Assembly: GCF_014654365.1 (NCBI RefSeq) | Contig: NZ_BNAY01000002.1 | Span: forward strand, 1-64,000 | Direction: 5' to 3' | From: Amycolatopsis oliviviridis | GTDB taxonomy: Bacteria; Actinomycetota; Actinomycetes; Mycobacteriales; Pseudonocardiaceae | Length of the DNA: 64,000 nucleotides | In this document: positions 34,397 to 42,999 of the stretch, piece after piece | Numbering within the stretch: position 1 is the stretch's first letter | How the letters are laid out: every line of letters begins with the position of its first letter | Translations under genes and position numbers: made by a program | Notes under the pieces: generated by a model | Told to the model about the DNA's origin: nothing | Seen by the model: only the letters and a program-made list of their open reading frames with translations | Databases searched by the model: none

Positions 34397-35017
34397 TCAA
34401 GCGTCCCGCATCCGGAACAGCGTCGCGGAAACCCCGACCGCGAGAAGTGCCCACGCCAGCGCGACGGCCGAACCGCCGAGCGCGCCCAGGTCGCGGCTCG
34501 CGGCGTCCGGCAGGTACGCCGCGAACGTGCCTCGATCCCGGAAAAGCGGGCCTGCGATGAAGTAGTACCCGAGCAGCCCGGCCACCGCCGGGACACTCCG
34601 CCGCAGGATCGTCGCGACGGCGGCCGAGATGACCGCGGTGAGCGTGAGATAGGCACTCGCTCCCACCGCGTCGGACAACGGCCCACCTGTAACCATGAGG
34701 CCAGCCAGCGCGGTAAGGCCCGCCGCGGGGACGGCCACGATCAGCAGCGCGGCCATTTTGGACAGTTGCAGGACGATCCGGCGTGGCATGGCCGTGAGGG
34801 TCCGGTGGATCTGGCCGCCGCTGTACTCCGACGTCGCGGCGATGACGCCGAGCACGATGAACCCAGCCTGGGTGTAGCCGAGGGGTGAGACGCCTTGTCG
34901 TGAAAACGCGATCGCGAGGATCACCGAAACGCCGAACGTGCCCAGCAGGGTGAAGTACGTCGCCGGGAGGCTGAGCAACTTGAGCGTCTCGGCGCGGATC
35001 GCCCGGCCGCCCGTCAC
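34397..35017 (-). CDS. ABC transporter permease (ABC-2 type)
   Basis: A 206-residue membrane protein with six predicted helices and the pattern FIVLGVIAATSEYSGGQIHRTL, where SEYSGGQIHRTL is the coupling-helix motif of ABC-2 exporters. It is the last of three genes (ATPase, permease, permease) joined by 4-base overlaps. The set resembles two-permease exporters of antibiotics or peptides. No signal or large outer domain is seen. Confidence 0.83.
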   Translation of the reverse strand: MTGGRAIRAETLKLLSLPATYFTLLGTFGVSVILAIAFSRQGVSPLGYTQAGFIVLGVIAATSEYSGGQIHRTLTAMPRRIVLQLSKMAALLIVAVPAAGLTALAGLMVTGGPLSDAVGASAYLTLTAVISAAVATILRRSVPAVAGLLGYYFIAGPLFRDRGTFAAYLPDAASRDLGALGGSAVALAWALLAVGVSATLFRMRDA

Positions 35018-35739
35018 GCGTCCCTCCCCCGGAAGACCAGGAAACCCGCAGTGAGCAGCGCCGCTACCCAGGCCGTCATCACCAGGCCACCGGTGATCGG
35101 CGAGAGCTGGACGGGCAGATCCATCCGCCTGATGAACAGGCGGACCCCGGCCAGGTCGGGAAAGTACACGGCCAGCGGCGTGAGTTTCGTGAGCAGGTAG
35201 GTGATCGTGACCACCGACGTGTTCAGGATCAGCACGACGAGCGGCAGGATTCCGTTACGCGTCACCAAAGTCAGGCCGGACGCGAACAGCGCCGTCAGTA
35301 CCCAGTAGAGGACGACCCCGGGCAGGCGGGCGAGGTCACCCGCATCGAGCAGGGCTTCGACGGTCGTCAGGGTGATGGCCGAGGAGACCACCGCCAGCGC
35401 GGCGACCGCGGTGATCACCGCCGCCAGCTTCGCGATCAGCAACCGCCCTCGGGACGGCACGATCGTGAGGCTCGTGGCGATCTGGCGTCCGCCACCGGCG
35501 TTCTCCCCTTCCGTGGTGTATTCACTGCTCACCGCGACGACGCCCAGGATGATCGCGCCCACCACGCCGAACGCAAGTTCCTGGAACCCGACGTCCGCGT
35601 TGCCGCCGCGACCGGCCGCGACCGCCGACTTCGCGTTGAGGAACGTGAGGGCGGCCGGGACCAGGACACCGACCGCGACCGCGGCCCAGACCGACGGCAG
35701 GGAGCCGAGTTTGCGCAGTTCGCCCCGGTAGGCCCTCAT
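35014..35739 (-). CDS. ABC transporter permease (ABC-2 type)
   Basis: A 241-residue membrane protein with six helices. Its VSSEYTTEGENAGGGRQIATSL segment (part SSEYTTEGENAGGGRQ) is the counterpart of SEYSGGQIHRTL in the next permease, so the two are distant paralogues. It overlaps the ATPase gene by four bases and the second permease by four. Confidence 0.84.
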   Translation of the reverse strand: MRAYRGELRKLGSLPSVWAAVAVGVLVPAALTFLNAKSAVAAGRGGNADVGFQELAFGVVGAIILGVVAVSSEYTTEGENAGGGRQIATSLTIVPSRGRLLIAKLAAVITAVAALAVVSSAITLTTVEALLDAGDLARLPGVVLYWVLTALFASGLTLVTRNGILPLVVLILNTSVVTITYLLTKLTPLAVYFPDLAGVRLFIRRMDLPVQLSPITGGLVMTAWVAALLTAGFLVFRGRDA

Positions 35740-36440
35740 CGCGCGGCCCCCGCGGTGAGCGCGAAGAAGGCGTCCTCCAGGTTCCGGTGCCCGCCGACGA
35801 CTTCGGCGAGCGTTCCCTGCGCGACGATCCTGCCGCCGTCGATGACCACGACGTCGTCGACCGTCTCGGACAGTTCCCCCATGAGATGGCTGGACAGCAG
35901 GACGGTCCGCCCGGCCGCGGCGCGCTCGCGGAGGAAGCCGCGGATCCAGCGGATGCCTTCCGGATCGAGGCCGTTGACCGGTTCGTCGAGCACCAGGACC
36001 TCGGGGTCGCCGAGCAGCGCCGCCGCCAGGGCCAGCCGCCGCCCCATCCCCAGCGAATAGCCGCGGACGCGTTTCCCCGCCGCCGCGGACAAGCCGACCT
36101 CCGCCAGGACCTCGTCCACCCTGCCGCGCGGGATTCCGCCCGCCGCGGCGACCCACTTCAGATGTGCCCGGGCGGTCCGAGCACGATGCGCCCCAGAGCC
36201 GTCGAGGACGGCGCCGACCTTGCGCAGGGGATCCCGCAGTCCGGCGAACGGGACGCCGTCGACCAGCGCGGTCCCCGAGGTCGGCCGGTCGAGTCCGAGC
36301 AGGATCCGCAAAGTCGACGACTTCCCGGCACCGTTGGGCCCGAGGAAGCCGGTCACCCTGCCGGGGCGCGCTTCGAAACTGACGCCGGAGAGGATCGTCG
36401 CCGATCCCCGCCGCTTGGTGAGCCGGTCGAACTCGATCAT
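35736..36440 (-). CDS. ABC transporter ATP-binding protein
   Basis: A 234-residue ATPase of the drug/lantibiotic exporter group. Walker A GPNGAGKSS, the signature YSLGMGRRLALAAALLG (SLGMGRR replaces the common LSGGQ), Walker B VLVLDEPVNGLDP and the switch His in LLSSHLMGELSE are all present. The variant signature is usual in this group. ATG 36440 with GGAAGAAG upstream is chosen; a start at 36485 would add 15 residues of no likeness. Confidence 0.9.
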   Translation of the reverse strand: MIEFDRLTKRRGSATILSGVSFEARPGRVTGFLGPNGAGKSSTLRILLGLDRPTSGTALVDGVPFAGLRDPLRKVGAVLDGSGAHRARTARAHLKWVAAAGGIPRGRVDEVLAEVGLSAAAGKRVRGYSLGMGRRLALAAALLGDPEVLVLDEPVNGLDPEGIRWIRGFLRERAAAGRTVLLSSHLMGELSETVDDVVVIDGGRIVAQGTLAEVVGGHRNLEDAFFALTAGAAR

Positions 36441-36633
36441 CAGGTCTTCTTCCCGTAGAGCGTGATCTCGTCGCTCACCAGTCAATTCCAGCGGGACACC
36501 CGCGCGCGTCGGACCGGGGACCGATCCTGTCCGCGCCGCTAGGCCCTGGGTCCTACGGCCGCGACCTTCGGGTCACCTGAAGATGTGCCCGCGTTCCTGG
36601 CGGGCGCGTCCGGCCGCTGCCCACAATCGGGCC

Positions 36634-37848
36634 ATGGCTGTTCTCGATGAACGCGCCGCCGCCCGGCGGCTGGCCGATCGGTTCGGGTTCGGCCCCCGCC
36701 CTGGGGAGCCGCTCCCGGCACTCGAAGGCCTCCTGTCGCCGGGCGGCGCGCGGCAGGCACCGCACCTGGCCCCGCTGCCCGACCGCAAGGACAAGAAGGA
36801 GGACAAGCAGGCCAGAGCCGAACAGGAACAGCGGCTGGCGCTCTGGTGGCTGGACCGTATGGTCGCCGACGACGCCGAACGCCTCACCTGGTTCTGGCAC
36901 GGTCATTTCGCGACCAGCGAGCAGAAGGTCCGTGAGCCGTCGCTGATGCTGGCGCAGAACGAGACCTTCCATCGGCTCGGACGGGGCTCGTTCACCGGAC
37001 TGGCCAAGGCGCTGGTGGTGGACCCGGCGATGCTGAAGTGGCTCGACGGCAACGACAACAAGGTCGGTTCGCCGAACGAGAACCTGGCCCGGGAGTTCAT
37101 GGAACTGTTCGCGCTCGGCGTCGGGCACTACTCCGAAGAGGACGTCCGCGAGTCGGCCCGCGCGCTCACCGGCTGGACGCTGGACAAGAAGACCGGTGCG
37201 GCCGCGCTGAAGCCGCAGCGCCAGGACCGCGGGCCGAAACAGATCTTCGGCCGGACCGCCGACTTCACCGCGGAGTCCTTTGTGGACCTCGTGCTGGAAC
37301 GGCCGGAATCGGCGGCCTTCGTGACCGGGCGGCTGTGGTTCCGCCTGGTTTCACCGACTCCCCCGCCGCCGGACGCGCATCAGCGGATCATCGCCGCGTA
37401 CGGGCCGGGCCGGGACATCACGGCCGCGCTCCGGACGATCGCCGGGGAAGCGGCGTTCCGGGACACGGCCGCGACGATCGTCAAACAGCCCGTCGAATGG
37501 CTGGTCGGCCTGCTGCGCGCGACCGGGCTGAAGGCGAGCGATCTCGATCCGAAGAAGCTGCTCAACGGCTTGCGCGGGATGGGGCAGCTGCCGTTCCGCC
37601 CGCCGAGCGTCGGTGGCTGGCCCGCGGGCGGGGCGTGGCTGACGACGTCGGCCGGGGTGGCGCGGATGAACCTCGCGCGGCTGGTCGCCCAGAAGGCGCG
37701 GGACGACGCGCTGGGGCGGCTGCGGGAAACCATCGGGATCGACACCTGGTCCGACCGGACCAGGAAAGCACTGGACGGCGTGGCCAAGGACCCTCGCACA
37801 CTGCTCACGGTGGCCGCGTGCGCACCCGAGTACGTGGTGAGCGGATGA
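36634..37848 (+). CDS. DUF1800 domain protein
   Basis: A 404-residue protein. RLADRFGFGPRPGEP near the start, WFWHGHFATSEQKV near 90, GNDNKVGSPNENLAREFMELFALGVGHYSEEDV (parts NENLAREFMELFALGVG and YSEEDV) and RALTGWTL are the DUF1800 core. The family is widely paired with DUF1501 and its function is unknown; roles in extracellular or envelope processes have been suggested. No signal peptide is seen, so it may leave the cell with its TAT-borne partner. The DUF1501 gene follows after ten bases. Confidence 0.87.
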   Translation: MAVLDERAAARRLADRFGFGPRPGEPLPALEGLLSPGGARQAPHLAPLPDRKDKKEDKQARAEQEQRLALWWLDRMVADDAERLTWFWHGHFATSEQKVREPSLMLAQNETFHRLGRGSFTGLAKALVVDPAMLKWLDGNDNKVGSPNENLAREFMELFALGVGHYSEEDVRESARALTGWTLDKKTGAAALKPQRQDRGPKQIFGRTADFTAESFVDLVLERPESAAFVTGRLWFRLVSPTPPPPDAHQRIIAAYGPGRDITAALRTIAGEAAFRDTAATIVKQPVEWLVGLLRATGLKASDLDPKKLLNGLRGMGQLPFRPPSVGGWPAGGAWLTTSAGVARMNLARLVAQKARDDALGRLRETIGIDTWSDRTRKALDGVAKDPRTLLTVAACAPEYVVSG

Positions 37849-37858
37849 GGAGGACAGC

Positions 37859-39112
37859 ATGAAGACCGTGACCCGGCGCAGTTTTCTCACCTTGACCGGG
37901 GTGACCGCGGCCGGCGCGCTCGCCGTCGGCGCGACCAGGGTGGACTGGGACTCGCTGATGAGCGCGGCCGCGGAAAACCCGCTGGATCCGAACGCGGGAG
38001 TCCTGGTGGTCGTCACGCTCTACGGTGGCAATGACGGGCTGAACACGGTGATCCCGGCGGGTGACAAGGCCTACCAGGACGCGCGGCCCGAGCTGGCCTA
38101 TCAGCCGGAGGAAGTGCTCGACCTCGGCGAAGGACTCGGGCTGAACCCCGGTATGAAGGGCCTGAAAGGCCTGTGGGACGAGCGAAAGCTGGCGGTCGTC
38201 CGCGGGGTGGGGTATCCGAAGCCGGATCACAGCCACTTCCGCTCGATGGCGATCTGGCAGACCGCCTCCCCCGACACCTCGGTGCCGACCGGCTGGCTCG
38301 GCCGCTGGCTGGACACCTCCGGCGCGGATCCGTTGCGCGCGGTCTCGGTCGAGCCGGTCCTCCCACCGCTGCTGGCCGGGGAGACCACCGCGGCCGCGTC
38401 GATGCCGGTCGGCGGGCTGGTCCTGCCGAAGGGCGAGCTGGGCAGCGCGTTCGCCGCTCTCGGCGCCCCGGTCCCCGGCGAGGATCCCTGGCGCGCCAGG
38501 GCCGCTCGCTCGATCGGCGATCTGCACAACGCCGTCCGCGTCCTCGGCGGCGCCGCGCACGACGCGTCCGAAAAGGACGATGAGGACGAGCAGCGGAACA
38601 AGGGGGCGTCGGCGGGCGGTGGCTCGGGCCTCGCCGCTCAACTGGACCTCGTGGCGGGACTGGTCGAGGCGGGCGTGCCGACCCGCGCGTATTCCGTGTC
38701 GCTCGGCGGCTTCGACACCCATTCCGACGAGCGCGGCACGCAGCAACGGCTGCTCACCGAACTCGACGCCGCGCTGACACCGTTCGTGCGGCGGCTGCAG
38801 GGCAGTGACCGGGGCAAGCAGGTCACCGTGCTGGTGTACTCCGAATTCGGGCGGCGCGTGCGCGCGAACGCCAGCGAGGGCACCGATCACGGCACGGCGG
38901 GGCCGATGTTCCTGCTCGGCGAGCACGTCCAGGGCGGTTTCCACGGTGAACAACCGAGCCTGACCGATCTCGACGACGACGATCTCAAGGTGACGACCGA
39001 CTTCCGCGACGTCTACGCCACCGTGCTCGGCGACGTGCTCGGCGCCGACCCGGGCCGGGTCCTGTCCGGGCACACCACCAGGCTGGACGACCTCATCGGT
39101 ACGGCAGGGTGA
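37859..39112 (+). CDS. DUF1501 protein with TAT signal
   Basis: A 417-residue protein. The N-terminus TRRSFLTLTGVTAAGALAVG is a clear twin-arginine signal. LYGGNDGLNTVIPAGD near 57, HFRSMAIWQTASP near 125, GGFDTHSDE and SEFGRRVRANASEGTDHGTAGPMFLLG (part SEFGRRVRANASEGTDHG) match DUF1501, which belongs to the alkaline-phosphatase/sulfatase-like fold. The reaction is unknown. It is exported folded and is paired with DUF1800. An acidic stretch (KDDEDEQR) lies near 240. The last 20 bases overlap the convergent kinase gene. Confidence 0.88.
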   Translation: MKTVTRRSFLTLTGVTAAGALAVGATRVDWDSLMSAAAENPLDPNAGVLVVVTLYGGNDGLNTVIPAGDKAYQDARPELAYQPEEVLDLGEGLGLNPGMKGLKGLWDERKLAVVRGVGYPKPDHSHFRSMAIWQTASPDTSVPTGWLGRWLDTSGADPLRAVSVEPVLPPLLAGETTAAASMPVGGLVLPKGELGSAFAALGAPVPGEDPWRARAARSIGDLHNAVRVLGGAAHDASEKDDEDEQRNKGASAGGGSGLAAQLDLVAGLVEAGVPTRAYSVSLGGFDTHSDERGTQQRLLTELDAALTPFVRRLQGSDRGKQVTVLVYSEFGRRVRANASEGTDHGTAGPMFLLGEHVQGGFHGEQPSLTDLDDDDLKVTTDFRDVYATVLGDVLGADPGRVLSGHTTRLDDLIGTAG

Positions 39113-40373
39113 GCCGGAATCCCGCGTCGTCGCAGGTCAGGTCCCCGCCGTGGGCCCTGGCCAGACCGCGGGCGATCGTCAGGCCCAGCCCCGAACCACC
39201 ACGATCGCGGCGCCGGGCGGTGTCCAGGCGCACCAGCCTGCCGAAGATCCGTTCCCGGTCCGCTTCCGGTACGCCGGGCCCGGAATCGCCGACCACGACG
39301 AAGACACCGGCCGCTGACTGTCCACAATGGAACTCGATCCGGCCGGTGTCGCCCGCCGCGTTCCTGGCGTTGTCCGCGAGATTCGCCAGGATCTGGGTGA
39401 CGCGGGCTTCGTCGGCGACGGTCTGGATCTCCGGACCGGACACCACCACCGTCAGCGACGGCGCCAGCAGCGTCAGCCGATCCGCCTGGTCGCGTGCGAG
39501 CTCCCGCAGGCGCACGGTTCCCGGTTCCAGCCGGACACCGGCGTCGATCCGCGCGAGGTCCAGCAGATCCTCGACCAGCCGTCCGGCTCGCCGTGATTCC
39601 CTGATCAGCAGCAGTTCCAGCTGTTCGCGCTGTTCGGGCCGCGCGTCGGGACCCAGTTCCAGCACGGCCTCGGCGGCCGCGTTCACCCCGGCGATCGGCG
39701 TGCGCAGTTCGTGCGCGGCGTCCGCGACGAAGGTGCGCATCCGCTCTTCGGACGCCTCCAGGGAGTTCAGCATCTCGTCGAACGCCTCCGCCGTACGGCC
39801 CAGCTCGGTGTCCGTCCGCGAAGGCGACAGGCGGCCGCCCCGGCTGCCCGACGCGATCGACCGCGCCAGCCCGGTCATCCGGTCCAGCGGCCGGAGGGCC
39901 ACCCGCATCCCGAGCAGCAGCGCGAACGCCGTCACCACGATCGCGACCAGCCCGCCGGCCACCAGCACCCGGGCCAAGGTGCGCTCGGCACCGTCGAGCA
40001 ACGCGGTGTCGGCGGTCAGCACCAGTTCGGCACCGTTGATCCGCGGCGGGCCCGTCAGCACGGCGGTCACCCGTTTCACGCCACCGGACCGCTCCGGCGG
40101 CGTGCCGATGGTGTCCCCCGACGGCAGGCGCAGGCTCACCACCACCCCGCGCGCGTCGATCCGGCGCACCAGGTTCGCCGGCGCGACGTTCTCCTTCGCC
40201 AGCTGCTGAGCCAGCTGCACCCGGCCCGCGAGCAACGCGTTCAGATTCCGCTCGCCCTGCGCGGAGAACACGGCGGCGATGGTGAACCCCAGCGCCACCA
40301 GCACCACCCCGAGCACCAAGGACGCCGTCACAGTCACCCTGCGGCGCAGGGAAACGGTACCGAGGCGGCTCAT
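39093..40373 (-). CDS. Sensor histidine kinase (HAMP, HisKA, HATPase)
   Basis: A 426-residue kinase. A membrane helix at about 10-32, an outer sensing part to about 140, a second helix at 137-160, a HAMP linker, HisKA DAAHELRTPIAGVNAAAE with the His near 242, and HATPase boxes (NLADNARNAAG, VVGDSGPGVPE, GGSGLGLTIARGLARAHGG in parts) follow in order. It forms a pair with the OmpR-type regulator just upstream (4-base overlap). Signal unknown. Confidence 0.92.
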   Translation of the reverse strand: MSRLGTVSLRRRVTVTASLVLGVVLVALGFTIAAVFSAQGERNLNALLAGRVQLAQQLAKENVAPANLVRRIDARGVVVSLRLPSGDTIGTPPERSGGVKRVTAVLTGPPRINGAELVLTADTALLDGAERTLARVLVAGGLVAIVVTAFALLLGMRVALRPLDRMTGLARSIASGSRGGRLSPSRTDTELGRTAEAFDEMLNSLEASEERMRTFVADAAHELRTPIAGVNAAAEAVLELGPDARPEQREQLELLLIRESRRAGRLVEDLLDLARIDAGVRLEPGTVRLRELARDQADRLTLLAPSLTVVVSGPEIQTVADEARVTQILANLADNARNAAGDTGRIEFHCGQSAAGVFVVVGDSGPGVPEADRERIFGRLVRLDTARRRDRGGSGLGLTIARGLARAHGGDLTCDDAGFRLTLPYR

Positions 40374-41044
40374 GCGTCCCCGTCGCGCAGGACGTAACCG
40401 AGGCCGCGCACGGTGTGCAGCAATCGCGGGCCGTTCGCCTCCAGCTTGCGGCGCAAGGCGCTGATGTGGACCTCGACCAGGTTCGCCGCGTAGTCGTCGT
40501 AACCCCAGACTCCGGTGAGCAGTTGCGCCTTCCCGACCACGCGGTCCCGGCGGTTCGCGAGGAAGGTGAGCAGTTTCAGCTCGGTCGCGGTCAGCTCGAC
40601 CGGCACGCCCGCCCGGCGCACCACCCCGGATTCGACGTCGATCAGCAGGTCGCCGACCTCGACGACCGGACGTGCCCGGCCCAGCCGCCGCAGCACCGCC
40701 TCCACCCTGGCCACGAGTTCGGCCAGCACGAACGGTTTCGTCACGTAGTCGTCGGCGCCCTCACCGAACCCGCGGAGCCGGTCGTCCACGGCGTCCCGCG
40801 CGGTCAGCAGCAGCACCCCGGCCGTGGTGGACCGGCGCACGACCTTGAGCAGTTCGAAGCCGTCACGCCCGGGCAGCATGACGTCCAGCACCACCAGATC
40901 GGGCCGGAACTCGGCGAGGCACCGTTCCAGCCGGTCACCGTCCGGCAGGCCGAGCACCCGGTGCCCGGCGCCGGTCAGCGCGGACTCGACCGCGGCGCGG
41001 ATCGCCTCCGCGTCCTCGACGAGCAATACCCGATCCGGTTCCAT
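40370..41044 (-). CDS. Response regulator, OmpR/PhoB type
   Basis: A 224-residue regulator. The receiver has LLVEDAEAIR, the phosphoacceptor Asp in LVVLDVMLPGRDG and Lys in YVTKPFVLAEL; the C-terminal winged helix includes VELTATELKLLTFLANRRDRVV (part LTATELKLLTFLANR) and VEVHISALRRKLE. It is translated first, with the kinase overlapping its stop by four bases. ATG 41044 starts the conserved receiver. The lasso-leader peptide gene ends 73 bases upstream on the same strand. Confidence 0.92.
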   Translation of the reverse strand: MEPDRVLLVEDAEAIRAAVESALTGAGHRVLGLPDGDRLERCLAEFRPDLVVLDVMLPGRDGFELLKVVRRSTTAGVLLLTARDAVDDRLRGFGEGADDYVTKPFVLAELVARVEAVLRRLGRARPVVEVGDLLIDVESGVVRRAGVPVELTATELKLLTFLANRRDRVVGKAQLLTGVWGYDDYAANLVEVHISALRRKLEANGPRLLHTVRGLGYVLRDGDA

Positions 41045-41117
41045 GTGCCCATTCTCCCCGCTTTGGCGGAACATGCCTGGATCTTCAGCCGATCCTCAGG
41101 CGGGCGGCGAGCCTCGG

Positions 41118-41315
41118 TCACCGAGCCGGGCGGTGACCGTCGCCGAGCAGCCCCGCCACCTCCGGATACGGCCCGGTGCGTACGCCGACCCGCCACGTCG
41201 GCCACCCGCCGTAAAGGCGGCACAGCAGTGCCGTGGCGATCGCCTTGGCCGGACGGCTGTGCTTCGTCAGCCGCTCGAAAGAACCGAGCTTGAGCAAGGT
41301 CGGCTTCGAATACAC
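41118..41315 (-). CDS. Orphan lasso-type RiPP leader-containing peptide
   Basis: A 65-residue peptide. GGAGG stands seven bases before GTG 41315, an excellent site. Residues 2-17 read YSKPTLLKLGSFERLT, which matches the lasso-precursor leader pattern Y-x-x-P-x-L-x-x-x-G-x-F-x-x-L-T that the RRE/B1 protein binds; cleavage in lasso precursors is two residues after the conserved Thr. The remaining part (about 47 residues, one Cys, Arg/Gly/Trp-rich) is too long for a usual lasso core, and no Asp/Glu lies at core position 7-9. No B (protease), C (cyclase) or RRE gene is near. It may be processed by enzymes coded elsewhere, or be a related but different peptide. Confidence 0.7.
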   Translation of the reverse strand: MYSKPTLLKLGSFERLTKHSRPAKAIATALLCRLYGGWPTWRVGVRTGPYPEVAGLLGDGHRPAR

Positions 41316-41765
41316 GTGCACACCTCCTTTCCGATTATTTGTTTCCACACCGACGGCGGCCGGAATTCCGGTAGCACTGACCACGGAATACCGGCGGATT
41401 CACTCACGCCCGTCGTGCCGGGCACGGTGCGGTATGGCCAATTCGCCCGAGCGGTCCCAGGAGGCGAATCCGAGGCGATCGTGAAATCGACGGATTCCCA
41501 GGACGCGCCCCGGCGATCAACGAACCGAGGCCTCACTCCGACCCCGAACACACTCCACAATGGACAGTCGACACCGTCGTCGCTCACCCCGAAAGCATGA
41601 CATCCGATCAGAGTAATTCACCCGATCGGAAATACGTTTCGTGACTGTATCGGCCTGCTCTTCCTCGTTAGGACGAGCGTGATCTCGAAATGCTACGAAG
41701 TGACCAGGGCAAGATCATCCCAACGACGGATGGGGCCGGTCGCGGCCGCTGGCACGCTCGATGAC
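41316..41765. other. Gene-free stretch between the RiPP-like gene and DUF418
   Basis: No gene is seen in these 450 bases. The A+T-rich box near 41331-41345 probably belongs to the promoter of the minus-strand peptide gene. TCCGATC (41603-41609) is inverted as GATCGGA (41624-41630) around 14 bases, a possible operator for the DUF418 gene. Confidence 0.55.
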
Positions 41766-42950
41766 ATGATCCACCAGACCTCGGCCGTCGCTGCCGCGCG
41801 GAAATCCCGCGGCGGGCGCATCTCTTCTCTTGATCTGCTACGAGGGGTGGCGATTCTCGGAACATTCGGGACCAACGTTTTTCTTTTCGCACACCCCGGC
41901 GGACCCGCGGGTTTCTTCCAGGACTTCGTCGGGACCGCGAACGGCTTGGCCGAACATGTCGAAATCGGCCTCCGAGTGCTGAGCAACGGCAAGTTCCTCG
42001 CCCTGCTCACGATCCTGTTCGGCGTCGGCCTGGAACTGCAATACCAGTCCGCCCGGCGGCGCGGCGTTTCCTGGCCGGGCCGGTATCCGCTCCGGGCGGG
42101 CATCCTCTTCCTCGAAGGTGTCGCACACTTCCTGCTCGTCTTCGAAGGCGACGTGCTCATGGCCTACGGGCTCACTTCGCTGCTCGTCGCGTACCTCGTC
42201 GGCCGGAGCGATCGGGTCGTGCGCATCGTCGTCGTGGCGGTGGGCGGCGTGTACGCCACGCTGCTGCTCGCCTTGACCGCGATGTTCGTGTCCCAACCGG
42301 ACGCCGCGGGCGATCCGGCCCCGGTCAGCCCCGCCGCGACGGCCAGCTGGCCCGCACAGGTGTCCGTCCGACTGCACGAGTTCCTGGTACTGCGCGGGGA
42401 GATCGTCCTGATCGTGCCCTCCGCCGTCGTCCTGTTCCTGCTCGGTTCCCGCCTGCGCAGGGCCGGCGTCTTCGAGGACACGGAGCAGGGCGGACGGCTA
42501 CGCGCGCGACTGCTCGTGCTCGGCTTCGCCATCGGCCTGCCGTTGAACGTGCTGACCGGATTCAGCGGGCCGGACTGGCTGCTCGTGGACAGGTACCTGC
42601 TGCCCCCACTCGTCGCCCTGGGCCTGCTCGCCCTGGTCACCCACCTCGGCCTCCGGATGCGTGAGCGGCCGGGAACCATCCGAAGTGGACTCATCGCGGT
42701 CGGCCGCACCGCCTTGTCCTGCTACGTGCTCCAAAACCTGCTGGTCGGTATCCTTTGCTACGGCTGGGGTTTCGGCCTCGCCGAACGGTTCGCGGATGCC
42801 CGTCCCTGGTGGATCGTCGGCCTCTGGGCCTTCGTCGGACTGGTGAACGTCGCTTTCGCCACCGTATGGCTCCGGTACTTCGACCGCGGCCCGCTCGAAC
42901 TGCTCATGCACCGCCTCTACGCGCCACGGCGAACCGCCGCGACCCGGTGA
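41766..42950 (+). CDS. DUF418 membrane protein (YeiB-like)
   Basis: A 394-residue protein with about ten helices. SLDLLRGVAILGTFGTNVFLF at the N-terminus, GKFLALLTILFGVGLELQYQSARRRG (part LLTILFGVGLELQ) and the C-terminal GRTALSCYVLQNLLVGILCYGWG, with FDRGPLELLMHRLY at the end, are DUF418 marks. The family is distantly related to membrane acyltransferases; function unknown. The start is uncertain: ATG 41766 has only a weak site, and upstream ATG/GTG codons at 41729 and 41679 stay in frame. Confidence 0.83.
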   Translation: MIHQTSAVAAARKSRGGRISSLDLLRGVAILGTFGTNVFLFAHPGGPAGFFQDFVGTANGLAEHVEIGLRVLSNGKFLALLTILFGVGLELQYQSARRRGVSWPGRYPLRAGILFLEGVAHFLLVFEGDVLMAYGLTSLLVAYLVGRSDRVVRIVVVAVGGVYATLLLALTAMFVSQPDAAGDPAPVSPAATASWPAQVSVRLHEFLVLRGEIVLIVPSAVVLFLLGSRLRRAGVFEDTEQGGRLRARLLVLGFAIGLPLNVLTGFSGPDWLLVDRYLLPPLVALGLLALVTHLGLRMRERPGTIRSGLIAVGRTALSCYVLQNLLVGILCYGWGFGLAERFADARPWWIVGLWAFVGLVNVAFATVWLRYFDRGPLELLMHRLYAPRRTAATR

Positions 42951-42954
42951 TCGT

Positions 42955-42999
42955 CCGATCGTGGCAGCGGGACAGGACGTACGCCGCTGCCACGATCGG
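42955..42999 (+). terminator. Terminator after DUF418 gene
   Basis: CCGATCGTGGCAGCGG is perfectly inverted after a 13-base loop, starting five bases after the stop codon. This is a strong stem with no T tract. Confidence 0.65.
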
